Source: Fulvimonas soli
GTDB lineage: Bacteria > Pseudomonadota > Gammaproteobacteria > Xanthomonadales > Rhodanobacteraceae
Direction: 5' to 3'
NCBI RefSeq assembly: GCF_003148905.1
Contig: NZ_QGHC01000002.1
Coordinates: forward strand, 347,041-411,040
DNA: 64,000 nt
Part shown: piece after piece, positions 1 through 9,731 of the stretch
How the letters are laid out: every line of letters starts with the position of its first letter
How positions within the stretch are numbered: position 1 is the first letter of the stretch
Made by a program: the position numbers and the translations under genes
Notes under the pieces: model-generated
What the model was told of the DNA's origin: nothing
The model's database searches: none
What the model saw: the letters and a program-made list of their open reading frames with translations, nothing else

Positions 1-99
1 CACGCCGCGGGTAAAGGTGCTGCGCTGCGGCCGCGATGCCATGCCGGCTCGCATGGACCGGCGTGGAATGCGCACGCCGGGCGGCCCGCGCCACCCGGT

Positions 100-624
100 T
101 CAGCGCGGCCGGCGCTGCAACGCCGCCGCCATGGCGGCGCGCCACTCCTGCATCATCGCCGCGTAGTGCGCCTCGGCGAGGAAGGCATCCACGAAGGCGG
201 CGCCTTGCATGTTCAAGCCGGTGAGCGTGTAGCTCACCTGCACCGTGCTCCCGCCGGGAGCCGGCCGGCAGCGCACGTCGACCAGGCCCATGTCGGAGCC
301 CTCGGCAAGCCGCGCGTAGCTGACACGGCCGGCGGCCGGGTCGTAGTCGACGACGATCCACACCGTCGCGCGCCCGTCCGCATGGCGCGTGCGGAACACG
401 CTGCCGCGTCCGTCGCCGCCGCTCAGCAGCTCCGGCCGCCAGCCCTCGGCCCATTGGCGTTCGCCTCTGGCAGTGAGCAGTGGCATCACGCGCGCGCAGG
501 CGCCAGGCAGGCGAAAGCGGCCGGTCCGGCTGCGCGGCTCGGCCGCCATGGCCGGTATCGCCGCGAGCGCGAGCAGGACGGCGAGCGCGGCGCGCTGCGG
601 TAATGGCGCGGTCGGAGTCGGCAT
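100..624 (-). CDS. Exported SRPBCC-like protein
   Basis: Predicted 174-residue protein. The N-terminus has a short polar stretch and then a hydrophobic segment (about residues 9-27, LAVLLALAAIPAMA) ending in an AMA-A site, which reads as a Sec signal peptide, so a periplasmic location is inferred. The rest resembles the START/SRPBCC ligand-binding fold (alternating strands and a long C-terminal helix, AFVDAFLAEAHYAAMMQEW), but there is no catalytic motif, so the ligand is unknown. The ATG at 622-624 follows a candidate promoter on the same strand: TTGACC (complement of 677-682), 17 bp, then TACTTT (complement of 654-659). A perfect palindrome covers that -10, which suggests repression. The gene is divergent from the small gene at 722. 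Family assignment is moderate. Confidence 0.6.
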   Translation of the reverse strand: MPTPTAPLPQRAALAVLLALAAIPAMAAEPRSRTGRFRLPGACARVMPLLTARGERQWAEGWRPELLSGGDGRGSVFRTRHADGRATVWIVVDYDPAAGRVSYARLAEGSDMGLVDVRCRPAPGGSTVQVSYTLTGLNMQGAAFVDAFLAEAHYAAMMQEWRAAMAAALQRRPR

Positions 625-638
625 GGCCGGTCTCAGTT

Positions 639-662
639 AGGTACTTTGGTACCAAAGTACCT
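639..662. promoter_or_regulatory. 24-bp perfect palindrome, probable operator
   Basis: The half-site AGGTACTTTGGT is followed directly by its exact reverse complement, giving a gapless 24-bp dyad. It covers the candidate -10 (654-659) of the minus-strand SRPBCC gene and lies just upstream of the promoter of the plus-strand gene, so a dimeric regulator bound here could control both. The regulator is unknown; the small DNA-binding-like protein encoded at 722 is one candidate. Confidence 0.7.
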
Positions 663-686
663 CGATCGGCAGACCCGGTCAAACGC

Positions 687-692
687 TATAAT
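687..692 (+). promoter_or_regulatory. Consensus -10 box of the small plus-strand gene
   Basis: Perfect TATAAT about 30 bp upstream of the preferred ATG at 722. The region 17 bp upstream (664-669, GATCGG) is a poor -35, so activation or a weak promoter is possible. Confidence 0.5.
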
Positions 693-721
693 CGCCGCGT
701 CAGATGCCGAGGTGCGCCAGC

Positions 722-982
722 ATGCCCGCGACGAAATCCGCTCCCCGCCAGGTCGAACGCGTGCAGACCGGCGTGCGCCTGGAAAAGCGCCTGCTGAAGG
801 TGCTCAAGGGACTGGCTGAGTCGCTCGACCTGACGCTGGGCGATCTGCTGGAGGGCATCGCGCTGCATGCGCTGGAGAACAAGCCGCCGTTCTCCGCGGC
901 CACGCTGCGCAAGATCGCCGACCTGAAACGCATCTACGGGCTCGACCTGGGCGCGGCCGACGGCCATCGCCTGCGCGAATGA
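722..982 (+). CDS. Small ribbon-helix-helix-like protein
   Basis: Predicted 86-residue protein. The ATG at 722 is preferred over the in-frame ATG at 704 because GAGGT lies about 8 bases upstream of it. The segment VQTGVRLEKRLLKVLKGLAE followed by SLDLTLGDLLEGIALHAL looks like a ribbon-helix-helix fold: one strand with alternating residues, a helix, then a helix starting after a TLGDLL turn. The C-terminal third (PPFSAATLRKIADLKRIYGLDL) is another helix. A DNA-binding role is inferred from this pattern and from the position beside a perfect palindrome. No partner toxin gene is present, so a toxin-antitoxin role is unsupported. Confidence 0.6.
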   Translation: MPATKSAPRQVERVQTGVRLEKRLLKVLKGLAESLDLTLGDLLEGIALHALENKPPFSAATLRKIADLKRIYGLDLGAADGHRLRE

Positions 983-1007
983 AGCCTTCGCGCCGGCCGG
1001 TGCGGCC

Positions 1008-1901
1008 TCAGGCGTCGCCGCCGACGGCGAAGCCCTCGCGCGTGCCGCGGTTGAACACGCGGTCGCCGGCCAGCACGTCCGCCGCGGCGTGCGCCGGCTG
1101 CGCCTTCAACCGCGCGTAGATCGGCGTGAAGTCCGGCCGCGTGGCCTCGAACAGCTGCTCGAAGCTGTCGATCACGAAATAGGTCTGCTGGTAGGTGTCG
1201 ATGCGGTAGCGCGTGCTCATCACGCGCTCCAGGTCGAAGCCGATGCGGTTGGGCGCGGGCGAGTCCAGGCAGTAGATCGACTCGCCCTTGGAGCTGACGA
1301 TGCCGGCGCCGTAGATGCGCATGCCTTCGTCCGTGTGGATCAGGCCGAACTCCACCGTGTACCAGTACAGGCGGGTGAGGTTGGTCAGCGCCTCGCGGTC
1401 GATCGCGAAGGCCTTCATGCCGCCGCGGCCGTAGGCCTGCATGTAGTCGGCGAACACCGGGTTGAGCAGCAGCGGCACGTGGCCGAACAGGTCGTGGAAC
1501 AGGTCCGGCTCGGACAGGTAGTCCAGCTGCTCGGGCTTCCTGATCCACCAGGTCACCGGGAAGCGGCGGTTGGCCAGGTGGTCGAAGAACACCTCGTCGG
1601 GCAGCAGTCCTTCCACCGCCACCAGCTCCCAGCCGGTGGCCCGGCCCAGCACCTTGTTGAGCTCGGCGAACCTGGGGATGCCGCCGTCGCCCAGGCCGAA
1701 GCGCTCGACCCCTTCGAGGAACTCGCGGCAGGCGCGGCCGGGCAGCAGCTCGCGCTGGCGCTTGAACAGGGTGTCCCACACCTCGTGGTCGGTGCGCGAG
1801 TAGTCCGCCCACGGCTGCTCCACCACGCCGGTCGCGTAGACCGGGATGTAGCCGCGGTCGGTCTGCTGGTGTTCGACTTTGCGGGGCGTGCTGGTCTGCA
1901 T
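1008..1901 (-). CDS. phhA: Phenylalanine-4-hydroxylase
   Basis: Monomeric-type bacterial aromatic amino acid hydroxylase that converts phenylalanine to tyrosine with tetrahydropterin and O2 at a non-haem iron. Start chosen at the ATG complementary to 1899-1901 (MQTSTPRK), giving 297 residues, the usual bacterial size; an upstream in-frame start adds only low-complexity sequence. The iron ligands are visible: the FHDLFGH motif with His136 and His141, and Glu184 in YWYTVEFGL, matching the known 2-His-1-Glu triad. The mammalian-type regulatory domain is absent. It is divergent from an Lrp-family gene, an arrangement in which the regulator usually controls the hydroxylase. No pterin-4a-carbinolamine dehydratase gene is in the window. 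Confidence 0.96.
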   Translation of the reverse strand: MQTSTPRKVEHQQTDRGYIPVYATGVVEQPWADYSRTDHEVWDTLFKRQRELLPGRACREFLEGVERFGLGDGGIPRFAELNKVLGRATGWELVAVEGLLPDEVFFDHLANRRFPVTWWIRKPEQLDYLSEPDLFHDLFGHVPLLLNPVFADYMQAYGRGGMKAFAIDREALTNLTRLYWYTVEFGLIHTDEGMRIYGAGIVSSKGESIYCLDSPAPNRIGFDLERVMSTRYRIDTYQQTYFVIDSFEQLFEATRPDFTPIYARLKAQPAHAAADVLAGDRVFNRGTREGFAVGGDA

Positions 1902-1986
1902 GGCCTGGGTCCCGGGGCGATGGAGCGGCGAGGGCCGGACGCTCCAGAGGATAGTGCGGCCGGGGCGCACGAAGATTGTTTTATTG

Positions 1987-1999
1987 CGCCACCGTGGCG
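1987..1999. promoter_or_regulatory. Dyad in the phhA-lrp divergent promoter region
   Basis: CGCCAC-C-GTGGCG is a perfect 13-bp dyad in the 149-bp gap between the starts of phhA (1901, minus) and the Lrp-type gene (2051, plus). The flanks are locally AT-rich (TTGTTTTATT at about 1976-1985, GATATAAAT at 2029-2037), as expected for promoters and Lrp-type sites. The bound protein is not known. Confidence 0.4.
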
Positions 2000-2050
2000 T
2001 TCGGTAGCAAGATTCATGCGTGCTATGCGATATAAATGGGAGGATCGTGC

Positions 2051-2527
2051 ATGGCGACGCTGGACCGCACCGATCTGCGCCTGCTCGCCGTGCTGCAGGC
2101 GGAAGGCCGCATCACCAACGCCGAGCTGGCCGAGCGGGTGAACCTGTCGCCCTCGGCCTGCCTGCGCCGGGTGCAGCGGCTGGAGGCGGACAAGGTGATC
2201 GCCGGCTACGCCGCGCGGGTGGACCCGGAGGCGGTGGGGCTGGGGTTGCAGGCCTTCGTGCGCGTGCAGCTGGCGCGGCACGAGGCGGGCACCATCGAGC
2301 GTTTCGTGGAACGGGTCGCCGGCTGGGACGAGGTGGTGGCCTGCCACGCGCTCACCGGCGACATGGACTACCTGATGCACGTCTACGTGGCCGACCTGGC
2401 GCACTTCTCGCGCTTCCTGCTCGACCGCCTGCTCAACGACGCCGGCGTGGCCGACGTCAATTCCAGCTTCGTACTGCGCACGGTCAAGCGCTCGCCCGCG
2501 CTGCCGCTGTCGCAGCTGGAGGGCTGA
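2051..2527 (+). CDS. Lrp/AsnC family transcriptional regulator
   Basis: Predicted 158-residue regulator of the usual Lrp size. The ATG at 2051 is preferred over 2036 because GGGAGG lies 8 bases upstream of it. The N-terminal helix-turn-helix is clear (LDRTDLRLLAVLQAEGRITNAELAERVNLSPSACLRRVQRLE), followed by the RAM ligand-binding domain (strands around LGLQAFVRVQL, then VVACHALTGDMDYLMHVYV). Divergent from phhA, so it probably senses an aromatic amino acid and controls the hydroxylase; that is inferred from position. The stop codon is the left border of repeat copy A. Confidence 0.93.
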   Translation: MATLDRTDLRLLAVLQAEGRITNAELAERVNLSPSACLRRVQRLEADKVIAGYAARVDPEAVGLGLQAFVRVQLARHEAGTIERFVERVAGWDEVVACHALTGDMDYLMHVYVADLAHFSRFLLDRLLNDAGVADVNSSFVLRTVKRSPALPLSQLEG

Positions 2528-2955
2528 AAGCCTGTGCCCCGCCGGGAGCCGTCCGCGCGCGGGCCAGGGGAGGACGGAGGTACGCGGGGGAGACGCCAGG
2601 ACTGGCGCCGGCTTTTGAGGAGCGGGGAGTGGACGCCGGTCCGCGACGGCGCGGCATGGCGGGGAGTGGGGCGATGGTCGGGGCATCGCGGCCGCAGGCC
2701 GCTCCCACAAGGCTGGCGAGGCCCCTGTCGGAGCGGCCTGCGGCCGCGATCAGCCCGGCGCAAGACCGCCAACGGCCCCGATGCCACGCCCGTCGAGGCC
2801 ATGCCCCAGCGCCAAGTGGCCGGGCGCGGCTTTGCCTGGCCGGAGCAGCACGCAAGGCGAGGGAAGAATGAGGTGAATGCGGCCTCACACCGGCCCGCGC
2901 TTCATCTCGCCAGCCTTCCCAGCGCTCTTCCCCGAAGGATTTCGAACGGGCCCCC
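2527..2955. repeat. Dispersed intergenic element, copy A
   Basis: Fills most of the 500-bp gap between the lrp-type gene and the acyltransferase gene. The left end AAAGCCTGTG starts at the last base of the TGA stop codon. The right end GAACGGGCCC (2944-2953) resembles its inverted complement. At the centre, 2685-2705 and 2730-2750 are a perfect 21-bp inverted repeat of the REP type (ATCGCGGCC...GGCCGCTCC). The stretch GTGGACGCCGGTCCGCGACG (about 2629-2648) recurs in copy D. This copy is longer than the others and probably carries extra sequence after the core. No coding potential is seen. Confidence 0.8.
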
Positions 2956-3027
2956 AAGGCGCGCCCCGCGCCCGCGGCGAAGGCGGCGCTACGTCGGAGT
3001 GCGCACTAACGGTAAACTAACCTGCTC

Positions 3028-3843
3028 ATGAGCACCGTCCCCGTTCCTGCTCCGGCCCGCGACCCGCTGCGTCCGCTGCGCTACCTGTGGCGCGTGCCGC
3101 TGCTGCTGCTGCACGTGCTGCTCGGCGTGCTGCTGTGCGCCTTCATCCTGAGCTGGAACCGGCACCGCGTGATGAGGGACGGCCGCGAGCCGTTCGCGCA
3201 CCGCATGATCCGCTGGTGGTCCACCGCGCTGCTGCGCATCTTCGGGCTGCGCTCGGTGCGCTTCGGCCAGGCGCTGCCCGACCCGGTGCTGTTCGTCGCC
3301 AACCACACCTCGTGGATCGACATCGAGCTGCTGCATTCGCAGCGCGCCGCCTGCTTCGTCGCCAAGGCGGAGATCGCGGGCTGGCCGCTGGTGGGCTGGC
3401 TGGCGGCCAACGGCGGCACCATCTTCCACCGCCGCGGCAGCAACCACTCGCTGGCGGCGGTGATGCAGACCATGGTCGAGCGCCTGCGCGAGGGCCGCTC
3501 GGTGGCGGTGTTCCCGGAAGGCGGCACCGGCCACAACGGCGTGCTCAAGGTGTTCCACGCGCGCATCTTCCAGGCCGCGCTGGACGCGCAGGTGCCGGTG
3601 CAGCCGGTGGCGCTGCGCTTCGCGCGCGGCGGGCGGCGGGTGGTCGACGCCGGCTTCCGCGAGGACGAGAGCTTCATGGGCAACTTCCTGCGCCTGCTCG
3701 GCGAGGCGCCGCTGGACGCGGAGGTGCACTTCCTGCCGCCGGTGCCGGCGATGCCGGAGGCGCGCCGGCGCATGGCCGAGCTCGCGCGCGAGCGCATCGC
3801 CGCCGCGCTGGAAGACCCCGCGCCGGAGCGCACGGCGGCATGA
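3028..3843 (+). CDS. plsC: 1-acyl-sn-glycerol-3-phosphate acyltransferase
   Basis: Predicted 271-residue membrane-associated acyltransferase that adds an acyl chain to lysophosphatidate in phospholipid synthesis. An N-terminal hydrophobic segment (YLWRVPLLLLHVLLGVLLCAFIL, about residues 20-42) should anchor it to the inner membrane. The PlsC motifs are present: NHTSWID (the H-x4-D block), FHRRGSNHS, and FPEGGTGHNG. The stop overlaps the ATG of the next gene (ATGA), so the two are probably translationally coupled. Substrate choice among lysophospholipids or ornithine lipids cannot be read from sequence. Confidence 0.9.
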   Translation: MSTVPVPAPARDPLRPLRYLWRVPLLLLHVLLGVLLCAFILSWNRHRVMRDGREPFAHRMIRWWSTALLRIFGLRSVRFGQALPDPVLFVANHTSWIDIELLHSQRAACFVAKAEIAGWPLVGWLAANGGTIFHRRGSNHSLAAVMQTMVERLREGRSVAVFPEGGTGHNGVLKVFHARIFQAALDAQVPVQPVALRFARGGRRVVDAGFREDESFMGNFLRLLGEAPLDAEVHFLPPVPAMPEARRRMAELARERIAAALEDPAPERTAA

Positions 3844-4862
3844 GCCTGCCGCGCGGCGCGGATTTCCGTCCGCCCTGGCCGCTGACCAGCGGCCACGTCC
3901 AGACCATGCTCTCCTCCAGCGGCGTGCGCCGGCTGCTGCTGCCGCGCGCCGCGCAGGCGGTGCAGCAGGGCGCGCAGCCGACCACGGTGGACGGCGGCGA
4001 CGGCGTGCGCCTGACCGGCGCGTTCACCGCGCAGCAGGCGCTGGCGCGCCCGCGCGGGCTGGCCGTGCTGTTCCACGGCTGGGAGGGCAGCGTCGATTCC
4101 ACCTACGTGCTGCAGACCGGCAGCCGCCTGCTCGCCGACGGCTGGGACGTGTTCCGCCTCAACTTCCGCGACCACGGCGACAGCCACCACCTCAACGAGG
4201 CGCTGTTCCACTCCTGCCGCATCGACGAGGTGATGCACGCGCTCACCGACATCGCGCGGCGCTGGCCGGCGCGGCCGCTGGCGCTGGCCGGCTTCTCGCT
4301 GGGCGGCAACTTCGCGCTGCGCGCGGCGCTGCGCGCGCCGGCCTGGGACGTGCCGCTGGCCTACGCGCTGGCGGTGTGCCCGATCATCGACCCGGGCGAG
4401 GGCCTGTTCGCGCTGGAGCGGCAGGCGCCGTGGTTCTACCAGGCCTACTTCATGAACAAGTGGCGGCGCTCGCTGAAGCTCAAGCAGGCGGCCTTCCCGC
4501 AGCACCGCTACTTCGAGCTGGCCGAGCTGAAGCAGAACCTGCGCGGGCTCACCGAGGCGCTGGTGCTGCGGCACACCGACTTCGACTCGCTGCAGGCCTA
4601 CCTGGACGGCTACTCGGTGGCGCGCGACGCGCTGAAGGCGATGGCCATCCCGGCGACCATCCTCACCGCGCGCGACGATCCGATCATCCCGGTGGATGCG
4701 TTCGAGCGGCTGGAGCTGCCGCCGGGCGTGGAGCTGGACATCGCCGACTACGGCGGCCACTGCGGCTTCATCCGCGGCCGCGACATGACCAGCTTCACCG
4801 ACGAGTACATCGCCGCGCGCTTCAGCGCGGTGGCCGACGGCGGCTTCCCGCCCGCGGCCTAG
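3840..4862 (+). CDS. YheT-like alpha/beta hydrolase
   Basis: Predicted 340-residue hydrolase of the YheT/ABHD1-3 group, starting at the ATG that overlaps the acyltransferase stop. Family marks: the N-terminal PPWPLTSGHVQTML block, the oxyanion region LFHGWEGS, nucleophile elbow GFSLGGN, an acidic residue in ARDDPIIPVD, and the catalytic histidine in GGHCGF. Pairing with plsC suggests lipid or ester turnover, but the substrate of bacterial YheT proteins is not established. Length and motif order look complete. Confidence 0.88.
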   Translation: MSLPRGADFRPPWPLTSGHVQTMLSSSGVRRLLLPRAAQAVQQGAQPTTVDGGDGVRLTGAFTAQQALARPRGLAVLFHGWEGSVDSTYVLQTGSRLLADGWDVFRLNFRDHGDSHHLNEALFHSCRIDEVMHALTDIARRWPARPLALAGFSLGGNFALRAALRAPAWDVPLAYALAVCPIIDPGEGLFALERQAPWFYQAYFMNKWRRSLKLKQAAFPQHRYFELAELKQNLRGLTEALVLRHTDFDSLQAYLDGYSVARDALKAMAIPATILTARDDPIIPVDAFERLELPPGVELDIADYGGHCGFIRGRDMTSFTDEYIAARFSAVADGGFPPAA

Positions 4863-5031
4863 TCCTTTTCCTACGCCGTCCTGCCGGCCGCCTCCTGGCC
4901 GTGCGGCGGATGTACGGCGCCGGCGGCGGCGGCGAAGAATGCGCACCGCATCCGCTGTTCTCGTTCCGAGGCCGGATCCCGCCGCCGGGCCCGGCCCGCC
5001 GCGGTCCGCCTCCCTGCCGGAGGGTACGCAC

Positions 5032-6261
5032 ATGGCGCGCAAGGTCATCAAGGTGAACCTGGACCTGGACCGCATCCACTGCTTCGACGAGGGCGACGGC
5101 TGGGGCAGCGCCGAGCCCTACCTCTGGACGGTGTTCTTCAAGATCGACGGCGACAGCGTGCGGCTGACCGACGGCCTCGCGCTGTCCGGCACGCCCACCG
5201 TGCAGGGCACGCCGGGCAGCCACGGCAACCTCGGCGACACCGACGTGGACGCCGGCGACGACGTGGCCGTGCCCGCCGCGATCGGCGAGTGGGAGACCTT
5301 CCTCAAGCCGATCCCGGTGCCGGCCAGCCTGTCCGGGCTGGTGCAGGACCTGGGCGGCGTGGTCGGCGTGGTGGCGATCCTGATGGAGGAGGACAACGTC
5401 AGCGACGACGGCGCCGAGGCCGGCCACCGGGCGCTGGACGCGGCGGTGCGCGGCGCGCTGCAGCAGATCATCGACACCCGCAGCCTGACCAACCAGGACG
5501 TGTCCGACAGCGAGATCCAGGGCTTCACCGACGCCATCGAGGCCAGGGTGAAGGACGCCATCGTCAGCCAGCAGAACGTGTTCGAGAACCTGTGGAGCTG
5601 GCTCAACCCGGACGACACCATCGGCGTGAAGGTGTTCGTGTTCAAGCACGACGACCTCGACCCGGCGGTGAACCTGGACTTCTCGCAGCGCTGGCGGAAC
5701 GAGGGCGACTGGGAGCTGTTCGGCCACCTCACCTCCGCGCCGCTGTGCCCGGTCGACGCCCTGAGCGGCCTGTTCGACGCCGCCCCGGCCGGCGGCGCGA
5801 AGCGGTCCGCCGCGGCGCCCGACCTCGGCCCGATGCGCGCCTTCCGCGACGGCGAGTACCGCCGCATGCCCGGCCTGGCGCCGTGGTTCGCGCTGGCCGA
5901 GCGCCACGCCGCGCGCGTGCTGCGCCTGGCGCTGGCGCAGCCGGAGCTGCTGGCCTCGGCGCGCAAGATGGTGGAGTGGGGCAACCTGATCGTGCAGCGG
6001 CCGGACGAGCGGCTGTCCGAGGAGCACGTGCGCCACGCCGAGCGCCTGCTCGCCGCGCTGTCGGCGCACCGCCGGCGCGACGCGCGCGTGGACGCCAGCC
6101 GCGCGCTGTCGGTGCTGCGCGCGCTGCACGGCAAGACCCACCGCGAGGCGATGCAGTTCCTCGCCAGCGTGGCGCCGGCGCGCCATCCCACCGTGGCGGG
6201 CAACCCCAGCGCGCGCGTGCAGCCGCGGCGGCGCGGCGGGGACGCGGCGGCCGGCGGCTGA
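5032..6261 (+). CDS. Uncharacterised two-part protein
   Basis: Predicted 409-residue protein; I do not recognise a characterised family. The ATG at 5032 is chosen because GGAGGG (5019-5024) lies 7 bases upstream; an ORF extension to 4939 is low-complexity. The first 250 residues are acidic and strand-rich (VNLDLDRIHCFDEGDGWGSA, then LWTVFFKIDGD), with many Asp and Gly turns that could bind calcium or form a C2-like sandwich; this is only an impression. The last 120 residues are basic and helical (MRAFRDGEYRRMPG, MVEWGNLIVQ, HREAMQFL). No signal peptide or membrane segment is seen. It converges on the Ycf46-like AAA ATPase gene 7 bp away. Confidence 0.75.
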   Translation: MARKVIKVNLDLDRIHCFDEGDGWGSAEPYLWTVFFKIDGDSVRLTDGLALSGTPTVQGTPGSHGNLGDTDVDAGDDVAVPAAIGEWETFLKPIPVPASLSGLVQDLGGVVGVVAILMEEDNVSDDGAEAGHRALDAAVRGALQQIIDTRSLTNQDVSDSEIQGFTDAIEARVKDAIVSQQNVFENLWSWLNPDDTIGVKVFVFKHDDLDPAVNLDFSQRWRNEGDWELFGHLTSAPLCPVDALSGLFDAAPAGGAKRSAAAPDLGPMRAFRDGEYRRMPGLAPWFALAERHAARVLRLALAQPELLASARKMVEWGNLIVQRPDERLSEEHVRHAERLLAALSAHRRRDARVDASRALSVLRALHGKTHREAMQFLASVAPARHPTVAGNPSARVQPRRRGGDAAAGG

Positions 6262-6268
6262 GCCGCGT

Positions 6269-7741
6269 TCAGTCCGCCGGCACGCAGCGCTCCCGCGCCC
6301 AGGCGCGCAGCGCGTCCACCTGCTCGCGCATCAGCACCGACAGCGGCCGCGTCTGCGCCAGCGCGGCGAGCACGCCGGCCTGGTCCGGCGGCGCGCCGGC
6401 GGTGTCGTACAGCGCGCTGACGATGGCCTGCTCGATCTCGGCGCCGGAGAAGCCCTCGCTCGCCGCGGCCAGTGAGGGCAGGTCGAAGTCCTCCGCCGGC
6501 AGCCGCCGGCGCGCCAGGTGCAGGCGGAAGATCTCCGCGCGCGTCGCCGCCGCGGGCAGGTCGACGAAGAAGATCTCGTCGAAGCGGCCCTTGCGCAGCA
6601 GCTCGGCGGGCAGCTCGCGCACCGCGTTGGCGGTGGCGACCAGGAACACCTTGGCCTTGCGCTCGGCCATCCAGGTGAGCAGGTAGCCGAGCACGCGGCG
6701 CGACACGCCGCCGTCCTCGCCGCCGCCGGCCAGGCCCTTCTCGATCTCGTCGATCCACAGCACGCACGGCGCCAGCAGCTCGGCGCCGCGCAGCGCCTCG
6801 CGCAGGTTCTTCTCGGTCTCGCCGTGGTACTTGTTGTACAGCGTGCCCATGTCCAGCCGCACCAGCGGCACGCCGAAGCCGCCGGCCACCGCCTTGGCGG
6901 CCAGGCTCTTGCCGCAGCCCTGCACGCCCAGCAGCAGCACGCCGCGCGGCGGGTCCAGCGCGGGGTCGGGCGCGGCGGCGAGGAACGCGGCGCGGCGGCG
7001 CTGCACCCAGGCGCGCAGGCGCGCCGCGCCGGCCAGGTCGGCGAAGCTGGCGGCGGCGTACTCGTAGTGCAGCAGGCCCGAGCGGTTGAGCAGCTCGAAC
7101 TTGGCCTGCATCAGGCCGGGCAGGTCGGCCGGGGTCAGCGCGCCGTCGTCGTAGATCAGCTTGCGCACGATCCGCCGCGCGTCCGGCGCGGACAGCCCGA
7201 CCAGGTTGCGCACCACGGTGCGCGCGGCGTCGTTGTCCACCTCCAGCCGGCGGCCGTGCTCGCGCTGCCAGGCGGCCGCCTCGCCGCGCAGGATCGCGGC
7301 CAGCTCCTTGAGGTCCGGCAGCGCCAGCGGCACGCGCACGGCCAGCGCCTCCAGCTCCTCCGGCAGCTCGATCCTCGCGCCGACCAGCACCACGGTGTGC
7401 GCGGCCGAGCGCTGCCGCTGCACGATCTCGCGCAGCTGGCGCAGGCTCATCGCGTAGCGCAGGAAGGGGTGGAAGTCGAACAGCAGGTACACGCCGCGCT
7501 CGGGCGCGGCGCGGATCGCCTCCAGCGTGCTGGTGGCGTCCGGCGCGCTCTCGCCGCCGTCCGGCTGCGCGAAGTCCAGCCGGGCCAGGCCGTCGGTGAG
7601 GGTCCAGCGCCACAGCGGGCGCAGCGCGCGCGCGATCACGTGGCGGAAGCACTCGATCACCCGCTGCTCGTCCACCGTCTCGATCACCAGCAGCGGCGTG
7701 GCCGCGCGCACCAGCGTGGTGAGGTCTTCCAGTTCGGCCAT
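6269..7741 (-). CDS. Ycf46-like AAA family ATPase
   Basis: Predicted 490-residue AAA protein resembling the chloroplast/cyanobacterial Ycf46 family. The N-terminal half (MAELEDLTTLVRAATPLLVI onward) is the Ycf46-specific domain. The C-terminal half is an AAA module with Walker A GVQGCGKS, Walker B VLWIDEIEKG, sensor 1 VATAN and an arginine-finger region RKGRFDEIFF. The start at 7741 (MAELED) gives the family-typical N-terminus; an extension to 7777 is not needed. The family has no firmly known function. The gene is divergent from the gene at 7843 and convergent with the unknown gene at 5032. Confidence 0.85.
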   Translation of the reverse strand: MAELEDLTTLVRAATPLLVIETVDEQRVIECFRHVIARALRPLWRWTLTDGLARLDFAQPDGGESAPDATSTLEAIRAAPERGVYLLFDFHPFLRYAMSLRQLREIVQRQRSAAHTVVLVGARIELPEELEALAVRVPLALPDLKELAAILRGEAAAWQREHGRRLEVDNDAARTVVRNLVGLSAPDARRIVRKLIYDDGALTPADLPGLMQAKFELLNRSGLLHYEYAAASFADLAGAARLRAWVQRRRAAFLAAAPDPALDPPRGVLLLGVQGCGKSLAAKAVAGGFGVPLVRLDMGTLYNKYHGETEKNLREALRGAELLAPCVLWIDEIEKGLAGGGEDGGVSRRVLGYLLTWMAERKAKVFLVATANAVRELPAELLRKGRFDEIFFVDLPAAATRAEIFRLHLARRRLPAEDFDLPSLAAASEGFSGAEIEQAIVSALYDTAGAPPDQAGVLAALAQTRPLSVLMREQVDALRAWARERCVPAD

Positions 7742-7842
7742 GCGTCCCCCGTCCTTCGGAGCGCGACACGATAGCATCGCGGTGCGTCTTCACGCCGGTG
7801 GCGCTACGCTTGCCTACCCCGACCGCCCGAGGAGCCTCTCCC

Positions 7843-8931
<1,089 letters not shown>

Positions 8932-8980
8932 GCCGCGGTCCGCGCTTTCATCCGTCACCCTTCGAGCCAGAGGAGCCGCC

Positions 8981-9604
8981 ATGCACCTGCGCAGCGACAA
9001 CTTCAGGGACGGCCAGCCGATCCCGCCCGCCTTCGCCTTCGGCAAGCCGGGCGACCCGGTGGCGCTGTCGGACAACCTCAGCCCGCACCTGGCCTGGCGC
9101 GAGGCGCCGGCGAACACCCGCTCGTTCGTGCTCACCTGCATCGACGTGGACGTGCCCAGCCGCGGCGACGACGTCAACCAGGCCGGCCGCCGGGTGCCGG
9201 CCGAGCTGCCGCGGGTGGAGTTCGTGCACTGGCTGATGGCGAACATCCCGGCCGAGTGCGGCGAGCTGGCCGCCGGCGCGTGCAGCGACGGCATCGTGCC
9301 GCGCGGCAAGCGCGAGCCGATCGGCCCGCCGGGCAGCGTGCAGGGCCTGAACGACTACACCGGCTGGTTCGCCGGCGACGCCGAGATGGCCGGCGACTAC
9401 CTCGGCTACGACGGCCCGTGCCCGCCGTGGAACGACAGCCTGCTGCACCACTACCACTTCCGCATCCACGCGCTGGACGTGGCCAGGCTGCCGCTCAAGC
9501 CCGGCTTCACCCTGGCCGAGCTGCGCAAGGCGATGGCCGGGCACGTGCTGGCCACGGCCGAGCTGGTGGGCACCTACACGCTCAACCCGGAGCTGGCCGG
9601 CTGA
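8981..9604 (+). CDS. YbhB/YbcL-type phosphatidylethanolamine-binding-like protein
   Basis: Predicted 207-residue protein of the bacterial Raf-kinase-inhibitor-like (PEBP) family. The ligand-pocket segments are present: [57 protein letters not shown]. It is longer than E. coli YbhB because of insertions around residues 60-120. No signal peptide is seen, so a cytoplasmic location is inferred. It follows the dehydrogenase-fold gene, probably in the same transcript. The biological ligand of these proteins is not settled. Confidence 0.88.
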   Translation: MHLRSDNFRDGQPIPPAFAFGKPGDPVALSDNLSPHLAWREAPANTRSFVLTCIDVDVPSRGDDVNQAGRRVPAELPRVEFVHWLMANIPAECGELAAGACSDGIVPRGKREPIGPPGSVQGLNDYTGWFAGDAEMAGDYLGYDGPCPPWNDSLLHHYHFRIHALDVARLPLKPGFTLAELRKAMAGHVLATAELVGTYTLNPELAG

Positions 9605-9731
9605 GCGCGCGGGCCGGCGCGCGGGCGCGGCGCCGACCTTCACGCGCAGATGGCATCCCGCCGCGGATCATGCCGGCACGTCCCTCGGCCGCCTGCCTCG
9701 CGGGCGCGCCGCCCCCAGCGAGGATACCGTC

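Noticed and set aside
722..982. Antitoxin half of a toxin-antitoxin pair
   Set aside because: No toxin-like gene is adjacent; the next genes are phhA and an SRPBCC-like gene.
2527..2955. Insertion sequence with a transposase
   Set aside because: The five copies are 184-429 bp and contain no ORF with a transposase motif; they are non-coding repeats.
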